From positions 1 to 21,842 of the forward strand of contig JBGOVA010000050.1 of the NCBI GenBank assembly GCA_041477875.1: a stretch of DNA of 21,842 nucleotides, written 5' to 3'. Shown here in pieces: positions 15,992-21,842 of the stretch; the first letter of the stretch is position 1, and each line of letters begins with the position of its first letter. A model generated the notes under the pieces. It saw nothing but the letters and a program-made list of their open reading frames with translations. It had not been told where the DNA came from and searched no databases. The translations under genes and the position numbers were made by a program. This stretch comes from SZUA-430 sp041477875 (lineage in GTDB: Bacteria; Pseudomonadota; Alphaproteobacteria; Micropepsales; Micropepsaceae).

Positions 15992-18841
15992 ATGCGGCAG
16001 TGGCGGCTGGTTAGGTACGGCGTCTTCGCGGCGCTGTTGGTTGCGGCGTTTGCCGTCGCTCACGATCTTTCGGTTGTTCAGGTTTCGGAGGCGGCGGCAC
16101 GCGCGCTCTGGCCGCAGGACAAGAGCGACCTCAAGCCCGACCCCACCGTCCGATTCGGCGTGCTGCCCAACGGCATGCGCTACGCCATCAAGCCGAACGG
16201 GAACCCGATCGGCACGGTGTCGCTGCGCCTGCGCATCGCGGCCGGCTCGCTGCACGAGAATGAGAACGAGCAGGGCGTCGCGCACTTCCTTGAGCACATG
16301 GCGTTCAACGGGTCGCAGAACTATCCCGAGGGGGAGATGTTCAAGGCGTTGCAGCGCATGGGACTTGCCATCGGCGCCAATGCGAATGCGGCGACGGATT
16401 TCGACAACACAACGTTCTCTCTTTCGCTGCCGAGCGTACGGCCCGACGTGCTCAACACCGGGCTCAATGTCCTGCGCGAGATCGGCGGCCGCCTGACGCT
16501 GTCGCCCGAGGCGATCGGGCGCGAGCGCGGGGTCATTCTGTCGGAAGAGCGCGCCCGCGACACGCCGGCCATGCGCTCGAACTTGGCGCAGCTGCATCTG
16601 TTGTTTGCCGGGCAGAAATATCCGGACCGCTTTCCCATCGGGAAGCTCGATTTCATCCGCAATGCAGGGCCGGCCGAGCTGCGAGGCTTCTATGAGCGCT
16701 ACTACCGGCCCGAGCGCGCGCTTCTGGTCGTGGCGGGCGCGGTCGATCCGGCGGCGATGGAAGCCAAGATCGCGCAGGTCTTTTCCGATTGGTCGCAGCC
16801 GGGGCTGTCCTCGCCGCCGGAGGACTTCGGCCGCGTCAAGCCGCGCAAGCTCGAGGCCGGTTCGACGACGCAGGCGAACTTGGAAGAAACCGTCACGCTG
16901 AGCTGGGTCATTCCGGAAGAAACGCGCCCCGACTCCAAAGCGCGGCGGCGCGAGATCCATTTGCGGCTGGTCGCGTTAACGGTTCTGAACCGGCGGCTGA
17001 GCAAGCTGTCGCGGCAAGCGGGCGCGCCGTTCATCGACGCGCGGGCGCAGCGCGAGGTCGTTTCGGGCGCGGGCATCGTCACTTCGATCGAGGTGCGCAC
17101 GCGCACGGGCGAGTGGGCCAAGGGCCTCGCTGCCGCGGAGCAGGAACTGCGTCGGGCCGAGATCCACGGTCTGCAGCAGGCCGAGATCGACCGCGAGGCG
17201 ATGGAGCAGCGCTCGCCTTATCTCTTGATGGCAGCGAACGCCAACACGCACACGAACGGCGACGTCGCCGACTGGCTGCTCGGCACGCTCGATGGGGACC
17301 GCGTGCCGACGGACGCGAAGACGGACCTCGACCTCTACACGGCGAGCATCACGGGGCTTAAGGCGGGGGAGGTCACGAAGGCGCTGAAGGACGCGTTCAC
17401 AGGCGCGGGTCCGATCGTGTTCGTCGCCGGATCGAAGCCGATCGGGGGCGGAGACGCGACCATTCGCACGGCCTTCGAACGCAGCAGCGCGACGCCGGTC
17501 ACCGCACCGGCCGCAAACACGATCAAAGAGTTCACCTATCGCGATTTCGGACCGCCGGGCACCGTCGTCGAGCGTAAGCCGATCATCGATCTGGACACGA
17601 TGCTGGTGAAGTTTGCGAACGGCGTGAGGCTGAACGTCAAGACGACGGAGTTCGAGAAGGACAAGGTCAGCGTCATCGTGCGGTTCGCGGGCGGCTACCT
17701 GGCGCTGCCGAAGAGCAAGCCGGGGGTTGCTTGGGCGCTGCCGTTCGCGTTCGTCGAGGGCGGCCTCGGGCGGCTCGACATCCAGGAACTGGAGCAAACG
17801 GAGCCGGGGCATTTCGCCGGCGTGAACTTGGATGTCGATGAGGACGCGTTCCAACTCTCGGGTGAAACGGTCGAGCGCGACGTCCTGCTTCAGCTTCAGG
17901 TTCTGACCGCGTTCTTCACCGATCCCGCCTATCGGCCGGATGGTCTCAGACGCATGCAGGCGGTGGGCGAAGGACAGTTGCGCGAACAGATGTCGACGCC
18001 GTCCGGTCTGCTGTCGCGCGAGTTGCCGGGCATTGTCCACGACGGCGATCCGCGCTGGATGTCGCCGTCGGTGGCCGACATCGACGCGCTGACGATGGAC
18101 GATATCAAGACCGCGATCGGGCGACCGCTGGCGCAATCGCCGATCGAAGTGACGATCGTCGGGCATGTATCGGTGCAGGGCGCGGTCGATGCGGTCGCCA
18201 AGACGTTCGGCGCGTTGCCGCCGCGCGACGGCGCGTTCGCGTATCCGGACGGCGCGCGCAACGTGCGCTTTCCCGCAACGCGCAAGAGGGTCGAGCTGCG
18301 TCACGAAGGGCGCAACGACCAAGCCGCGGTGGCGGCGGCGTGGCCCGGTCCCGATCTTCTGAGCGACACGCGGCGCGAGCGCGTGATCGAGATCTTGAAC
18401 GAGATCATCCAGCTGCGGTTGCTTGACGAAGTGCGCGAGGCGCAGGGCGGCACGTATGTTCCGTTCGGAACCTATTGGTCGTCGAAGACGCTCAAGGGCT
18501 ACGGCTACATCGTAGCCGGGGTCGAACCGAAGCCGGATGCGGTGGATATGTTCTTCACGACGCTCGAGAAGATCGAGAAGGAGTTGCGCGACGGCGACAT
18601 CTCGCCCGATTTGCTGGAGCGCGCGCGTAAGCCCGTGCTCTATCAACACTACGCGGCGGAATCGACGAACGCCTACTGGTTGGGTGCGCTTGCCGACATT
18701 CAATCGGACACGCGCAATCTGGCGCAGGTGCGCTCGACGCTCGACGATTACGAGTCGATCAAGAAAAACGAGATCGTGGCGGCGGCGCGCGCGTTCCTGG
18801 ACGACAAGCGGCGGATCGACATACGCGTTCTGCCGAAATAG
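15992..18841 (+). CDS. M16 family zinc metallopeptidase, exported, two-domain
   Basis: About 949 residues. It starts with MRQWRLVRYG and a hydrophobic signal segment (residues 11–24), so it is probably periplasmic. I chose ATG 15992 because AGGAGA at 15982–15987 precedes it and it leaves a proper signal peptide; the frame is open upstream to 15914. The N-terminal M16 domain carries the inverted zinc motif HFLEH (H98, E101, H102) and the downstream glutamates in ERGVILSEE (about 178–186). The second half has the M16 C-terminal fold (ELRHEGRNDQAAVAAAW and GGTYVPFGTYWS near the end) without a zinc motif, as in pitrilysin-like two-half enzymes. It presumably degrades peptides; the substrate is unknown. 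It ends 9 bases before the convergent epmB stop. Confidence 0.92.
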   Translation: MRQWRLVRYGVFAALLVAAFAVAHDLSVVQVSEAAARALWPQDKSDLKPDPTVRFGVLPNGMRYAIKPNGNPIGTVSLRLRIAAGSLHENENEQGVAHFLEHMAFNGSQNYPEGEMFKALQRMGLAIGANANAATDFDNTTFSLSLPSVRPDVLNTGLNVLREIGGRLTLSPEAIGRERGVILSEERARDTPAMRSNLAQLHLLFAGQKYPDRFPIGKLDFIRNAGPAELRGFYERYYRPERALLVVAGAVDPAAMEAKIAQVFSDWSQPGLSSPPEDFGRVKPRKLEAGSTTQANLEETVTLSWVIPEETRPDSKARRREIHLRLVALTVLNRRLSKLSRQAGAPFIDARAQREVVSGAGIVTSIEVRTRTGEWAKGLAAAEQELRRAEIHGLQQAEIDREAMEQRSPYLLMAANANTHTNGDVADWLLGTLDGDRVPTDAKTDLDLYTASITGLKAGEVTKALKDAFTGAGPIVFVAGSKPIGGGDATIRTAFERSSATPVTAPAANTIKEFTYRDFGPPGTVVERKPIIDLDTMLVKFANGVRLNVKTTEFEKDKVSVIVRFAGGYLALPKSKPGVAWALPFAFVEGGLGRLDIQELEQTEPGHFAGVNLDVDEDAFQLSGETVERDVLLQLQVLTAFFTDPAYRPDGLRRMQAVGEGQLREQMSTPSGLLSRELPGIVHDGDPRWMSPSVADIDALTMDDIKTAIGRPLAQSPIEVTIVGHVSVQGAVDAVAKTFGALPPRDGAFAYPDGARNVRFPATRKRVELRHEGRNDQAAVAAAWPGPDLLSDTRRERVIEILNEIIQLRLLDEVREAQGGTYVPFGTYWSSKTLKGYGYIVAGVEPKPDAVDMFFTTLEKIEKELRDGDISPDLLERARKPVLYQHYAAESTNAYWLGALADIQSDTRNLAQVRSTLDDYESIKKNEIVAAARAFLDDKRRIDIRVLPK

Positions 18842-18850
18842 AGCGCGGCG

Positions 18851-19897
18851 TCACGCGGCCGGATAGTCGTGCCAATCGCCTTCGTCGTCGCGGATGCGCA
18901 GGTGGCCTTGCGGCGAACGCTCGACGCTGCAGGTTTCGAGATTGGCCTTCGCGCAGCCGCCCGGGATGTCGAGAACCGCATCAAACCCTACTATCTGCAC
19001 CACGCCGACTTGGCATCCGGCACGTCGCATTTCCGCACGACGGTCGAACACGGCCAGGCCTTGACGCGCGAACTCCGCCGCCGCGTCTCGGGCATCGCGT
19101 TGCCGTCCTACGTTCTCGACGAAGGCGCGCATCAAATCGGCAAGCGTGCCGGCGTCGTCGTTGACGCCCTTGAGCAGGACGGTTTGGCTTAGCATCGGGA
19201 CGCCGGCGTCGACGATGCGCGCGCATGCCTCGCGCGCGGCCGGCGTGAACTCGCGCGCGTGGTTGACGTGCAGCGCGACATAGCTTGCTTTGTCGCGTGA
19301 CTTGATCGCGGCGACGAATTCGGGTGTCACGTGCTGCGGGTCGACGGTGGGTACGCGCGTGTGCCAGCGCAGGATTTTCACGTGCGCGATTGCAGCCAAG
19401 CGCTGCGCGAGATCGGCGGCGCGGCGGGCGGTGAGGACGAAGGGGTCGCCGCCAGTGAGGATGACCTCCGAGATTTCCGGGTGGTCGGCGACGTAGGCGA
19501 GCGCGCGGTCGAGGGCTTTCGGCGAGAGGCTGGGCTCGCGATCGGGGCCCACCATTTCGCGGCGAAAGCAGAAGCGACAATAGACCGGGCAGACGTGGAC
19601 GATCTTCAAGAGCACGCGGTCGCGGTAGCGGTGGACGATGCCTTCGACGGGGGAGTGGCGGTTGTCGCCGATGGGGTCGGCGCTTTCCTCGGGGCGGTGA
19701 TCGAGTTCGCGCAGGTCGGGCACGAACTGGCGCGCTATGGGATCGTTCGGATCGCGCGGGTCGATGAGTTCGGCCATCGCGGGCGTGATCGCGAGGGCGT
19801 AGCGCTCGGTGACGCGCGCGAGTTCGTCGATGCGCTCGTGCGGCACAAGGCTGGAAGCGGCAAGCTCGTCGACGGCGCGAAGCGTGCGTGTGGTCAT
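18851..19897 (-). CDS. epmB: EF-P (R)-β-lysine-forming lysine 2,3-aminomutase, with an internal inverted segment
   Basis: A 348-residue radical-SAM, PLP-dependent lysine 2,3-aminomutase of the KamA/EpmB family; EpmB makes (R)-β-lysine for EF-P modification. The radical SAM cysteines are C103, C107 and C110 (CPVYCRFC), followed by EVILTGGDPF and VLLKGVNDD. The PLP lysine is expected at K317 in PGGCAK. Residues 263–307 do not fit the family: the corresponding 135 bases are inverted, and the opposite strand encodes the expected RIKPYYLHHADL and SHFRT sequence. As shown, the expected substrate-binding aspartate (position 273 when restored) is Ala, so the product is probably inactive. The frame is open in both orientations. 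The gene is downstream of epmA and beside efp. Confidence 0.88.
   Translation of the reverse strand: MTTRTLRAVDELAASSLVPHERIDELARVTERYALAITPAMAELIDPRDPNDPIARQFVPDLRELDHRPEESADPIGDNRHSPVEGIVHRYRDRVLLKIVHVCPVYCRFCFRREMVGPDREPSLSPKALDRALAYVADHPEISEVILTGGDPFVLTARRAADLAQRLAAIAHVKILRWHTRVPTVDPQHVTPEFVAAIKSRDKASYVALHVNHAREFTPAAREACARIVDAGVPMLSQTVLLKGVNDDAGTLADLMRAFVENVGRQRDARDAAAEFARQGLAVFDRRAEMRRAGCQVGVVQIVGFDAVLDIPGGCAKANLETCSVERSPQGHLRIRDDEGDWHDYPAA
18968..18976 (+). repeat. Left arm of the 9-base inverted repeat in epmB
   Basis: GTCGAGAAC on the plus strand is the exact reverse complement of 19112–19120. Read in the gene's direction it is GTTCTCGAC, codons 308–310 (Val-Leu-Asp). The match does not extend beyond nine bases on either side. 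Confidence 0.95.
18977..19111. other. Inverted 135-base segment inside epmB (possible invertible element)
   Basis: Between the 9-base repeats, the plus strand encodes 45 residues of good EpmB/KamA sequence, from RIKPYYLHHADLASG through SHFRT and RELRRRVSG to ALPSY, while the rest of the gene is on the minus strand. Reversing the segment joins FVEN to RIKPYY at one end and PSY to VLDIPGG at the other, in frame at both junctions. The length is a multiple of three, and neither orientation has a stop codon. No recombinase gene is in the window. Confidence 0.9.
19112..19120 (+). repeat. Right arm of the 9-base inverted repeat in epmB
   Basis: GTTCTCGAC on the plus strand, reverse complement of 18968–18976. 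In the gene's direction it is GTCGAGAAC, codons 260–262 (Val-Glu-Asn), so both arms are aligned to codon boundaries. Confidence 0.95.
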
Positions 19898-19937
19898 AGA
19901 AGGCGCCCAGCGTGATTATGACGCTTATCCTTAGCCT

Positions 19938-19970
19938 TCTCCCTCCCGAAGACGAAAGGGCGAGGGGAGA
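19938..19970. repeat. Imperfect hairpin between epmA and epmB
   Basis: TCTCCCT at 19938–19944 can pair with GGGGAGA at 19964–19970 (one G·T pair), with a pyrimidine/purine-rich loop between. No T-run follows on the minus strand, so it is not a convincing terminator. It may be a small intergenic repeat unit. Confidence 0.3.
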
Positions 19971-19983
19971 TGTATGCGCGATG

Positions 19984-21036
19984 TCATCGGTCGCGTCCTG
20001 CCGGTGGAGTCCACATCACCTGCTCGATATGCGTCGCACCCGTGGCCAGCATCACGAGGCGGTCGAAGCCGAGGGCGACGCCGCTTGTGGGGGGCATGTG
20101 GGGGAGTGCCGCCAACAGATCTTCGTCGATGGGATAGCGTTCGCCGTAGACGCGTTCTTTCTCGGCCATCTCGTGTTCGAAGCGTGTGCGTTGTTCCACC
20201 GGGTCGATGAGTTCGCCGAAACCGTTGGCGAGTTCGACGCCGCAGACGTAAAGCTCGAAGCGTTCGGCGACGCGCGGGTCGTCGGCGCAGACGCGGGCGA
20301 GCGCCGCCTCCGCGCGCGGGTAGCGATCGAGGATCGTCGGGCGTCCGAATCCTAATTTGGGTTCGATGCGTTCGACGAGCACGCGACTGAAGATGTCGGA
20401 CCAGGTGTCGTCGGCGGCGATGGCGATGCCGGCGCGCGTTGCTTGCGCAGCGAGCGCAGCGCGGTCGCTTTCGCCGCCGGCCGTCAGCGTGGCGAGGAGA
20501 TCGATGTCGGCGTGGCGGCGGAAGGCGTCGGCGACGCTCAGATATTCCGGTTCTTTGCCGAGGTCTGCTTTGTGGTCGCGGTACGAGAGATGCTTGCGCC
20601 CCGCTGCCGTGGCGGCGATCGACAGCAATCGCAGGCAATCGCCGATCACAGCGTCATACGGCTGATGCGCGCGGTACCATTCGAGCATCGTGAATTCTGG
20701 CACATTGACGGCGGTGTGCTCGCGGTTGCGGAACACGCGGGCGAACTCGAAGATGCGGTGCTCGCCGGCCGCCAAAAGTTTCTTTGCGGCGAATTCGGGC
20801 GAGGTGTGCAGATAGTATCGCGCGCGTTCGCCCGTGGGGCCGATCGCCTCGGTCGCGAAGGCATGGAGATGAGTTTCGTTGCCGGGTGAAACCTGCAACG
20901 CGGCGCATTCGACTTCGATGAAACCCTTTTCCTCGAAATCCTTGCGAATGTCGGCCTTGATGCGGTTGCGGGCCATGAGGAAGGGGCGGCGGTCGGCGTG
21001 GCGCTCGCGCGACCACCAGGGCGAGGGCGTTACCAT
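19984..21036 (-). CDS. epmA: Elongation factor P lysine(34) lysyltransferase
   Basis: A 350-residue class II lysyl-tRNA-synthetase paralogue (also called GenX, PoxA or YjeA) lacking the anticodon-binding domain. It activates lysine or β-lysine with ATP and transfers it to a lysine of EF-P. Motif 2 appears in FEFARVFRNREHTAVNVPEF and motif 3 in SGVALGFDRLVML near residue 330. Other family blocks are YYLHTSPEFAAKKLL, EFTMLEWYRA and ELANGFGELIDP. The start MVTPSPWWS fits the usual family beginning. It is 86 bases upstream of epmB on the same strand and divergent from efp, its substrate gene. It appears intact, unlike epmB as shown. Confidence 0.95.
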   Translation of the reverse strand: MVTPSPWWSRERHADRRPFLMARNRIKADIRKDFEEKGFIEVECAALQVSPGNETHLHAFATEAIGPTGERARYYLHTSPEFAAKKLLAAGEHRIFEFARVFRNREHTAVNVPEFTMLEWYRAHQPYDAVIGDCLRLLSIAATAAGRKHLSYRDHKADLGKEPEYLSVADAFRRHADIDLLATLTAGGESDRAALAAQATRAGIAIAADDTWSDIFSRVLVERIEPKLGFGRPTILDRYPRAEAALARVCADDPRVAERFELYVCGVELANGFGELIDPVEQRTRFEHEMAEKERVYGERYPIDEDLLAALPHMPPTSGVALGFDRLVMLATGATHIEQVMWTPPAGRDR

Positions 21037-21062
21037 GCCGCGCCCGCCGAGAGGCTGGCACC

Positions 21063-21091
21063 TTGGCGGAACGCCTTGGCGCTGCTATCAC
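21063..21091 (+). promoter_or_regulatory. Candidate promoter for efp
   Basis: TTGGCG (21063–21068) and TATCAC (21086–21091) are separated by 17 bases in the 132-base gap between epmA and efp. The extended forms CTTGGCG and CTATCAC resemble alphaproteobacterial housekeeping promoters. By-eye call. Confidence 0.45.
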
Positions 21092-21111
21092 CCCACGCAA
21101 ATTCGTGCCCG

Positions 21112-21150
21112 GAGCGCCGGCCCCAAAGGCCAGGCCTGAGCCGGGCGCTC
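21112..21150 (+). promoter_or_regulatory. Leader hairpin upstream of efp
   Basis: GAGCGCC (21112–21118) pairs perfectly with GGCGCTC (21144–21150), and an inner GGCC/GGCC pairing (21119–21122 with 21128–21131) is possible. The structure ends seven bases before the AAGGAG ribosome-binding site (21157–21162). There is no T-run, so it is not a normal terminator; an effect on translation or mRNA stability is only a possibility. Confidence 0.35.
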
Positions 21151-21168
21151 TCATTTAAGGAGTGTCGC

Positions 21169-21738
21169 GTGGTTTCGGTCATCGCCAGCAATGTGCGCAA
21201 AGGCAACATCATCGACAAGGATGGCAAGCTTTATGTCGTCCTGACCGCTGAAAATTTCCATCCCGGCAAGGGTACGCCGACGACCCAGATCGAAATGCGG
21301 CGGATCAGCGACGGGGTCAAGGTAAACGAGCGCTACAAGACCACCGATCAGCTCGAAAAGGCGTTCGTCGACATGCGGACGAACAATTATCTGTACCAGG
21401 ACGGCGACGCCTACGTGTTCATGGACCCGGAGAATTTCGATCAGGTGCACGTTTCCGCCGCCATTCTCGGCGATCAGGCCGTCTACCTGCAGGAGAACAT
21501 GGCGGTGACGTTGAGCTTGCACAACGGCGTGCCGATCTCGATCGAGATCCCGTCGCGCGTGGTGCTTGAAGTCGTCGAGACCGAGCCCGTCGTGAGGGGG
21601 CAAACGGCGTCGTCGTCGTTCAAACCGGCGAAGCTGTCGAACGGCGTGAAAACGGCGGTGCCGCCGCATATCAATGTCGGCACGCGCATCGTGGTGAACA
21701 CGGAAGACGGCTCTTACGTCGAGCGCGCGAAAGAATAG
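21169..21738 (+). CDS. efp: Elongation factor P
   Basis: A 189-residue translation factor that binds between the P and E sites and relieves stalling at polyproline stretches. The GTG start at 21169 is chosen because AAGGAG lies six bases upstream and the length then matches the family; the frame is open further upstream but not protein-like. The modification loop reads HPGKGTP with the lysine at residue 34, the site acted on by EpmA with β-lysine from EpmB. The C-terminal domains are intact (YVFMDPENFDQ, PSRVVLEVVETEP and the final GTRIVVNTEDGSYVERAKE). Its divergent neighbours epmA and epmB form a complete modification cluster. Confidence 0.97.
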   Translation: MVSVIASNVRKGNIIDKDGKLYVVLTAENFHPGKGTPTTQIEMRRISDGVKVNERYKTTDQLEKAFVDMRTNNYLYQDGDAYVFMDPENFDQVHVSAAILGDQAVYLQENMAVTLSLHNGVPISIEIPSRVVLEVVETEPVVRGQTASSSFKPAKLSNGVKTAVPPHINVGTRIVVNTEDGSYVERAKE

Positions 21739-21742
21739 AGCG

Positions 21743-21842
21743 ATGGCGGGCGAGTTGGATTTCAGCGGCAAGACCGTTCTCGTCGTTGGCGGATCGAGCG
21801 GGATCGGCAACGGCATCGCGCAAGGGTTTCGCAAGCATGGCG
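21743..21842 (+). CDS. Short-chain dehydrogenase/reductase, N-terminus (partial)
   Basis: The ATG at 21743 starts MAGELDFSGKTVLVVGGSSG and continues IGNGIAQGFRKHG to the window end, about 33 residues. The glycine-rich GGSSGIGNGIA is the NAD(P)-binding motif of the SDR family. It starts four bases after the efp stop, so it may share the efp transcript. Substrate cannot be predicted from this fragment. Confidence 0.85.
   Translation, partial: MAGELDFSGKTVLVVGGSSGIGNGIAQGFRKHG

Noticed and set aside
16976..18703. A 575-codon minus-strand open frame opposite the M16 peptidase
   Set aside because: Low-complexity Arg/Leu/His-rich translation, no recognisable domain, and the plus-strand peptidase explains the region.
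18977..19111. A compensating pair of frameshifts in epmB as the cause of the odd 45 residues
   Set aside because: Neither other frame of the minus strand is needed: the expected sequence is on the opposite strand, both junctions coincide with the inverted repeats, and the frame is unchanged on both sides.
18869..19192. A 107-codon plus-strand frame with clear aminomutase-like sequence, as if a separate small gene
   Set aside because: Its family-like part stops exactly at the 9-base inverted repeats and completes the minus-strand epmB. The residues outside the repeats have no resemblance, so it reflects the inversion and is not an independent gene.

Overview
The window is a high-GC bacterial chromosome segment. 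Gene content and order point to an alphaproteobacterium: an scpAB–tatABC–serS–surE–pcm–nlpD run, yajC–secD followed by a squalene/phytoene-synthase-family gene, a B12-dependent ribonucleotide reductase with an alphaproteobacterial-type C-terminus, and an efp–epmA–epmB cluster. No phage genes, insertion sequences, CRISPR arrays, tRNAs or rRNAs were seen.

Layout. Positions 1–6546 (+) hold a compact, probably co-transcribed block: the end of scpA, scpB (chromosome segregation), tatA, tatB and tatC (twin-arginine export), serS, surE, pcm and an nlpD-like LysM/LytM lipoprotein. Start and stop codons overlap at several junctions. A convergent DUF815 AAA+ ATPase gene (6516–7388, −) closes the block. 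Positions 7534–11233 (+) hold yajC, secD, a short PuuD-like membrane protein and an NDUFAF6-like squalene/phytoene synthase family protein; secF is missing from its usual place after secD. Positions 11230–15391 (−) hold an unrecognised 106-codon gene and nrdJ. nrdJ has two well-spaced NrdR-box-like sites upstream. After a roughly 600-base noncoding gap comes a secreted or periplasmic M16 peptidase (15992–18841, +). The right end carries epmB (−), epmA (−), the divergent efp (+) and the first codons of a short-chain dehydrogenase.

The most striking observation is inside epmB (18851–19897, −). A 135-base segment (18977–19111) is inverted relative to the rest of the gene and bounded by a perfect 9-base inverted repeat (18968–18976 and 19112–19120). 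The plus strand of this segment encodes the family sequence that is missing from the minus-strand protein, including the stretches RIKPYYLHHADL and SHFRT. Turning the segment around restores a standard 348-residue EpmB/KamA protein. The repeats fall exactly on codon boundaries and 135 is divisible by three, so the frame is open in both orientations. In the orientation shown, one expected lysine-binding aspartate is lost. This could be a reversible switch controlling EF-P β-lysylation, a fixed inactivating inversion, or a sequencing or assembly artefact; the sequence alone cannot decide.

Functionally, the left block covers chromosome organisation, protein export and cell-envelope maintenance, the middle covers Sec export and deoxynucleotide supply, and the right end covers translation of polyproline stretches through EF-P and its lysine modification.
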